In this document: positions 60,470-64,000 of the stretch, in pieces
Position numbering within the stretch: position 1 is the first letter of the stretch
Layout of the letters: each line of letters opens with the position of its first letter
DNA from: Saprospiraceae bacterium
GTDB lineage: Bacteria > Bacteroidota > Bacteroidia > Chitinophagales > Saprospiraceae
Assembly (NCBI GenBank): GCA_022841745.1
Contig: JALHQW010000021.1
Coordinates: forward strand, 49,950-113,949
Direction of reading: 5' to 3'
Length of the DNA: 64,000 bases
Translations under genes and position numbers: made by a program
Notes under the pieces: model-generated
What the model was told of the DNA's origin: nothing
Seen by the model: only the letters and a program-made list of their open reading frames with translations
Databases searched by the model: none

Positions 60470-61705
60470 ATGAGCAAATTTGCCATCTCTTTCATGCTGC
60501 TATTCGCGGGCGGCAACCTGCTGGCCCAAGTTGACATCCAGCCACAAGGCGGGCAGAACTACGCCACCGTGCGCTGCAACGGCTCGACCACCCAGAAGTA
60601 CGACATCGTCTTCATTGGCGACGGCTTCAGGGCATCCGAGCAAGCTCTTTTCAATCAAAAAGTGGAGGAAGCCGTGGACGCCCTGGAGGCGCGGTCGCCC
60701 TACGCCGAAACGATGTGCGCCCTGAACATCTGGCGGGTGAACGTCCTGTCAACAGAGTCCGGTGTTGACCACCCGAAGGACGGCATTTTTAAAAACTCGG
60801 AACTCGACTGCCGCTACGGCAACCCGTCGGTGGGCGAAGCCGAGCGCTGCATCCGCAGCGACTCGCCCGCCAAGTGCATCGAGGCGGCGGCTTACGCGCC
60901 TGCGTCCGACGCCACTTTCGTGCTGGTCAACGACACGCAGTGGGGCGGCTGCGCAGGCACGCTGGTGTTTTCCTGCATCGCTTCCAACTTCGCACAAATC
61001 ATCACCCACGAGCTGGGGCACAAAATCGGCTTCCTCGCAGACGAGTACACCTGCTACGTCTGCGACGGCAGCGACGACGGCTCCACCTGGTCGAGCGGCG
61101 AACCCCCGGACGCCAACCTGACCATCAACACCAACCGGGCGACCACGAAGTGGGGTGACCTGATTGCAGCGTCCACGCCGATTCCCACCACGGTGAACAC
61201 TCCTGCGGGCGTGGTGGGCTTGTGGGAGGGCGGCGGCTACACCGCCCTCGGCGTTTACCGGCCGCAGCTCACCTGCCAGATGATCAGCTCCAGCCAGCCT
61301 TTCTGTGCCGTGTGCTTCCGGGAAATGAAAGCGCTGCTGAGCAGCCACTGTAGCTACTGCGAGCTGAACCCGCTTAGTTTTTACTGTTTCGACCTGCCCT
61401 ACGAAGTCCACTGGTGGGACAGGCTACGCCTGCGGTGGCCCATTCCGCCCTGCCTGAGCTGCCCGCCCGACGACTTGCGCAAGCGCTGGGAAATCATCTT
61501 CGAGCAGGTCGTTTTCGAGGGAACGGAGGCGTTCGTTTACGATGAAAAAGGTGTGGTAATTGCCGAAAGCGCCGTGAGGCAGCGCGGCCAGCCGCTGCGC
61601 ATTTCGTTCGAGGGCAACCCGCTGAAAAGTTACTCGGTGGAAATCGTGACGGGAGCGCCGCAGGCGAAGACTTTCAACCCAACGCCAAAGTATATCGTGA
61701 AATGA
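60470..61705 (+). CDS. Secreted M64-type (IgA peptidase-like) zinc metallopeptidase
   Basis: 411 residues from ATG 60470 (MSKFAISFMLLFAGGNLLAQ signal peptide); a 33-codon upstream extension of the frame is not credible. Zinc motif HELGH (His180, Glu181, His184) followed by GFLADEY with the third ligand Asp/Glu, typical of M64. The YDIVFIGDGF motif at the start of the domain is also M64-typical. Contains many Cys (CYVCDGSDDG; CAVCFREM). The C-terminal ~60 residues form a beta domain. Likely extracellular protease. It ends before a strong terminator. Confidence 0.88.
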   Translation: MSKFAISFMLLFAGGNLLAQVDIQPQGGQNYATVRCNGSTTQKYDIVFIGDGFRASEQALFNQKVEEAVDALEARSPYAETMCALNIWRVNVLSTESGVDHPKDGIFKNSELDCRYGNPSVGEAERCIRSDSPAKCIEAAAYAPASDATFVLVNDTQWGGCAGTLVFSCIASNFAQIITHELGHKIGFLADEYTCYVCDGSDDGSTWSSGEPPDANLTINTNRATTKWGDLIAASTPIPTTVNTPAGVVGLWEGGGYTALGVYRPQLTCQMISSSQPFCAVCFREMKALLSSHCSYCELNPLSFYCFDLPYEVHWWDRLRLRWPIPPCLSCPPDDLRKRWEIIFEQVVFEGTEAFVYDEKGVVIAESAVRQRGQPLRISFEGNPLKSYSVEIVTGAPQAKTFNPTPKYIVK

Positions 61706-61739
61706 GGCTGCCGTTTTTCCAGCAAAAAAAAATGCAGCG

Positions 61740-61800
61740 AAAAGGTGGGTCTTCCTGCATGGTGCCGTTGCGGCACCGCACAGCAAGACCCGCTTTTTTT
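61740..61800 (+). terminator. Intrinsic terminator after the M64 peptidase gene
   Basis: aaaaggtgggtctt (61740-61753) pairs with aagacccgctttttt (61785-61799), enclosing an inner ggtgccg/cggcacc stem, and ends in a T-run. Confidence 0.8.
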
Positions 61801-61884
61801 GCAAGCTCTTAGAACGGGTTTTAAATTAGGAGGGGTAGCGGTGAGGTAATCCGACATGAACCAAAAATATTTCACCGCAAATTG

Positions 61885-61915
61885 AAAGCACGGGCACCCC
61901 CGCCCGTGCTTTTTA
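61885..61915. terminator. Second GC-rich hairpin terminator
   Basis: aaagcacgggc (61885-61895) and gcccgtgcttt (61902-61912) form a perfect 11-bp stem with a T-run on the right and A-run on the left. Confidence 0.75.
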
Positions 61916-62302
61916 GTTTAGTTTCCGCTGCCTGTTTGGTCTCTTTTCAAAAACTGAAAAACCAAGCCGTTGAACCAGCTTTGTAGGGAAGACTGTGGAT
62001 GAGAACGCCCTCGAATCACGAAGTTCTGGCAAATTTGCAGCTTTCCAGGCTCGGCTTTAACGGTGAAGCAGTGACTGCTTTCCGCAAATTACAGCGCTGG
62101 CAAGTTGCAAACTTGCCAAAACTAAAGAGGGCTGGGACAGACTTGAAACAACTGGTTGTTTCGACTGTGGAACACCTGCGACAACTGAGTTGTTTGCGGA
62201 GGCAGTGGGGTGAGTTGATAGCTCAAACCTCACCCCCGGCCCCTCTCCTGCGGGAAGGAGGGGGTGGGGAGGCATACCAAGTTACCTCCCGACCTTAAAC
62301 CC
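61916..62302. other. Non-coding stretch with small palindromes
   Basis: About 390 bases. Contains tggcaagtt-gca-aacttgcca at 62098-62118, gaaacaa/ttgtttc near 62145-62162, a cacctgcgacaactg motif like that at 56797 and 63581, and the CTCACCCCCGGCCCCTC motif at 62228 shared with 24661. No gene supported. Confidence 0.5.
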
Positions 62303-62917
62303 TCACACCGCCTTCACCACAATCTCCACCGCCGGGCTTTTCTTCACGCCTTTCTTGCCGTAGATGCGCAGCACGGACGAACCGCTGGGCAGCCCCTCCA
62401 CCGTGAACAGCAACGTGTTGAAGGCGTCCATCATCACCCATTTCTCTTCCACCTTCAGCTCCACGATGAACAGGGCGCAGCCCGCCCGCTCCTCGATGCG
62501 CACGGTGGCCGAGCCGTCAGCCGGGCCTGTGCGCACGAACTTGGCGCTGAACTCCCCCGGTGCCTTGTTCACGGTCTCCTCCACGTTCAGCTTGAAGCCG
62601 CTCTTGGCCGCCGTGGTGCGGTCGCCGTTGGCCTTCAACAGCACAAAACGGGACAGCGGCTCCAATATGCCTATCACCACCATTTTTTTCTCCTGCAATA
62701 CCAGGTCGGTATTGGGGCTGCGGTCGCCCTCCGGCACGTCGGCGGCCACCAATGCCTTGATGGCATCGTCGAGTTCCTTGAGCGTGGGCACCGGCTCTGG
62801 GAAAAGTTCGGTGTGGGCGCCCATGCCCGCTAAGACGGCCTTGCCATAGGTGACGACATCGGCAGCGGAGGTACGCTCTTCCGGAAGGATGATTGCTAAT
62901 TTTTTGATTTTTGCCAT
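62303..62917 (-). CDS. Hypothetical ~200-residue protein with N-terminal helix and beta-sandwich
   Basis: 204 residues from ATG 62917 (MAKIKKLAIILPEERTSAADVV). An N-terminal helical part with FPEPVPTLKELDDAI is followed by a beta-rich domain (~95-204; VRIEERAGCALFIVELKVEEKW, LRIYGKKGVKKSPAVEIVVK) that resembles a fibronectin type III-like fold. Such proteins occur singly or in arrays in Bacteroidota with unknown role. No signal peptide. It reads away from the repeat zone. Confidence 0.72.
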   Translation of the reverse strand: MAKIKKLAIILPEERTSAADVVTYGKAVLAGMGAHTELFPEPVPTLKELDDAIKALVAADVPEGDRSPNTDLVLQEKKMVVIGILEPLSRFVLLKANGDRTTAAKSGFKLNVEETVNKAPGEFSAKFVRTGPADGSATVRIEERAGCALFIVELKVEEKWVMMDAFNTLLFTVEGLPSGSSVLRIYGKKGVKKSPAVEIVVKAV

Positions 62918-62986
62918 GACAGCTGTTTTAAGTTTAAAAATTTGGTTGATTCCATTTTTTGACCCTCCAGTGCGCCCCATGTCCCC

Positions 62987-63145
62987 GGAGCTGCTCCTTT
63001 TTTACGGGAGCTGTTCCCGTGAAAAAGGAGCTGCTCCCGTGGAAAAGGAAGTGCTCCCGTGAAAAAGGAAGTGCTCCCGTGCCATGCGGCGTTCTCCCAA
63101 GCGATGGGGCGTGTCCCCAAGGCTTGCGGCGTCTTCCCAGTCTTG
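62987..63145. repeat. Eight degenerate 20-bp tandem repeats
   Basis: Units such as ggagctgctcccgtggaaaa and ggaagtgctcccgtgaaaaa repeat every 20 bases from 62987 to about 63145, decaying to the right (gggcgtgtccccaaggcttg). Many units contain a ggagc/gctcc self-complementary half. A 20-bp period is not a multiple of three, so overlapping short reading frames here are not coding. Confidence 0.8.
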
Positions 63146-63230
63146 TTTGTTGATTGGCCCGCCTTTTAACTTGCGGCGGGCGGTTTTCTTTAGTTGTTTG
63201 TGTGGTGGGTAAGTGGGGTTTTTCAGGGGG

Positions 63231-63414
63231 TTAGACTTTCCAAGTTTTTGGAGCTTGGAAAGTCTCGGGGCAAGTGTTAGACTTTCCAAGTTTTTGAAAC
63301 TTGGAAAGTCTCGGGGCAGGAGTTAGACTTTCCAAGTTTTTGAAACTTGGAAAGTCTCATGGCAGGAGTTAGACTTTCCAAGTTTATGAAACTTGGAAAG
63401 TCTCGGGGCAGCCC
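63231..63414. repeat. Tandem array of four 46-bp hairpin units
   Basis: Copies begin at 63231, 63277, 63323 and 63369. Each holds agactttccaagttt, a short loop and aaacttggaaagtct (15-bp stem), then cggggcaggagtt as constant spacer. The first unit differs in its loop side (ggagc). Not CRISPR: spacers are identical. Confidence 0.9.
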
Positions 63415-63487
63415 CGGACTAAGGCGCAGCTGTATGAACTGGTGCCTTCCTGCAATGCCTTGCACACATCCCAAGTAAAAGCCGAAA

Positions 63488-63526
63488 GTTCGAGCAGGAG
63501 TTGAGCGGAGCGGCACTTGCTCGAAC
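63488..63526. repeat. Inverted repeat related to 56661-56719 region
   Basis: gttcgagca (63488-63496) pairs with tgctcgaac (63518-63526), with ttgagcggagcggca between. The following cttgcgacaactg matches 56797 and 62187 regions, so this is a dispersed non-coding family. Confidence 0.65.
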
Positions 63527-63659
63527 AGTGGGTCATTTTCAAAGAAAAAGGTGTGGCGTGTTTGGGATTGTGGGAGACTTGCGACAACTGGATTTTGAAC
63601 CACGACCAACGTTTAATAAACGAAAAGTCCGTCTTATTCTTGACTATAAAGATGTTAGT

Positions 63660-64000
63660 TTAATTGACAGGAGTAGCCTCAATGACTTTCCATCCTATTG
63701 AACCAACGTTTTTGTAATCTCCAACTTTTAATTCGAAATCCGTTGTAGAATTAGGCGGGAAATATTTTTCAATCGTATGATTTTCACCCACTAACTCTGT
63801 TTTTGGTTTACTATAAAAAACAACTCTTACCACAGCGTCTTTATACGTTACGACAGATGCCGTACTCTTGATTACTCCTTTAATTTTTCTGACTATAACG
63901 GATTGTAGTGATGGCCACCTTCCCCCCCAATCGAAGCCGATATGAGGAGGTTGTGAAGCCAGTTTTCGTGATAAATTTTGCCGTTGAGCCTTGCCGATGG
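63660..64000 (-). CDS. 3' part of a hypothetical protein with FxLYD-like domain (5' end outside window)
   Basis: About 113 codons are visible, open to the window edge. Stop at 63660. Reads KAQRQNLSRKLAS, FDWGGRWPSLQSVIV, then VVTYKDAVVRVVFYSKPKTE, ELVGENHTIEKYFPPNSTTDF and ending VGSIGWKVIEATPVN. The pattern (strand, YSKxKTE, FPPNST, VGDY) is that of the FxLYD/Ig-like small beta domain found in Bacteroidota exported proteins. AT-rich compared with its neighbours. Reading toward the repeat zone. Confidence 0.65.
   Translation of the reverse strand, partial: IGKAQRQNLSRKLASQPPHIGFDWGGRWPSLQSVIVRKIKGVIKSTASVVTYKDAVVRVVFYSKPKTELVGENHTIEKYFPPNSTTDFELKVGDYKNVGSIGWKVIEATPVN

Noticed and set aside
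62850..63289. Several short frames over the 20-bp repeat array
   Set aside because: The 20-bp period shifts frame at every unit, and the predicted peptides are repetitive artefacts.
63231..63414. CRISPR-like array
   Set aside because: Spacers are identical 13-base linkers, and no cas genes are nearby.

Overview
The window is chromosomal DNA from a Bacteroidota bacterium, most likely a GC-rich Saprospiria/Lewinella-like lineage. Evidence: secreted proteins carry type IX secretion system (T9SS) C-terminal sorting domains, both the gliding-associated type B and the Por-type A. There are SprB-like adhesin repeats, OmpA proteins with thrombospondin type 3 repeats, OmpP1/FadL, a MaeB malic enzyme-phosphotransacetylase fusion, a 7TMR-DISM histidine kinase, TAnnTTTG -7 promoter boxes and few Shine-Dalgarno sequences. 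No rRNA, tRNA, CRISPR array, prophage or intact transposase was seen. Lineage is inferred from gene content, not from a marker gene.

Layout. 1-7.8 kb: 3' part of a giant T9SS adhesin converging on an OmpA/TSP3 protein. 7.8-13.8 kb: a gene-free stretch, a small double-glycine (RiPP-like) peptide gene, a large helical protein, uvrC with an in-frame minisatellite, a DUF433/DUF5615 toxin-antitoxin-like pair and an XRE regulator. 14-24 kb: secreted Cys-rich protein, T9SS endonuclease I, an EF-G paralogue, CoA-pyrophosphatase-type Nudix, small membrane protein, maeB, FadL-type porin. 24.4-26.8 kb: hypA, hypB, hypC and a small His-rich membrane protein, separated by palindromic repeats, with no hydrogenase genes in view. 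26.8-36 kb: serine hydrolase, HtrA-type protease without signal peptide, MFS transporter, two overlapping P-loop ATPases, Rieske oxygenase. 36-43.6 kb: T9SS BNR-repeat protein, outer-membrane barrel, convergent histidine kinase/response regulator, alpha/beta hydrolase.

43.9-52.5 kb is the most unusual part: a relatively AT-rich island of seven genes that I cannot assign. Two large proteins are read leftwards. A third large protein is read rightwards from a promoter with operator-like palindromes, followed by a transglutaminase-like exported protein, a membrane coiled-coil protein and two membrane-anchored small-domain proteins. It ends at a decayed remnant that resembles an MmeI-type restriction-modification gene. 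It looks like an acquired accessory or conflict-type cassette, but that is inference.

52.9-64 kb: large BNR/VPS10-like secreted protein, a frameshifted small gene, a TPR lipoprotein, a stand-alone AraC-type DNA-binding protein, an IPT/TIG-like lipoprotein, an M64-type metallopeptidase, a small hypothetical protein, then a repeat-rich zone (20-bp degenerate tandem repeats; four 46-bp hairpin units) and the 3' part of another hypothetical protein.

A theme of the window is abundant palindromic DNA: perfect 25-34 bp inverted repeats, a three-copy dispersed inverted-repeat family, a palindrome inside hypB, and tandem arrays between genes.
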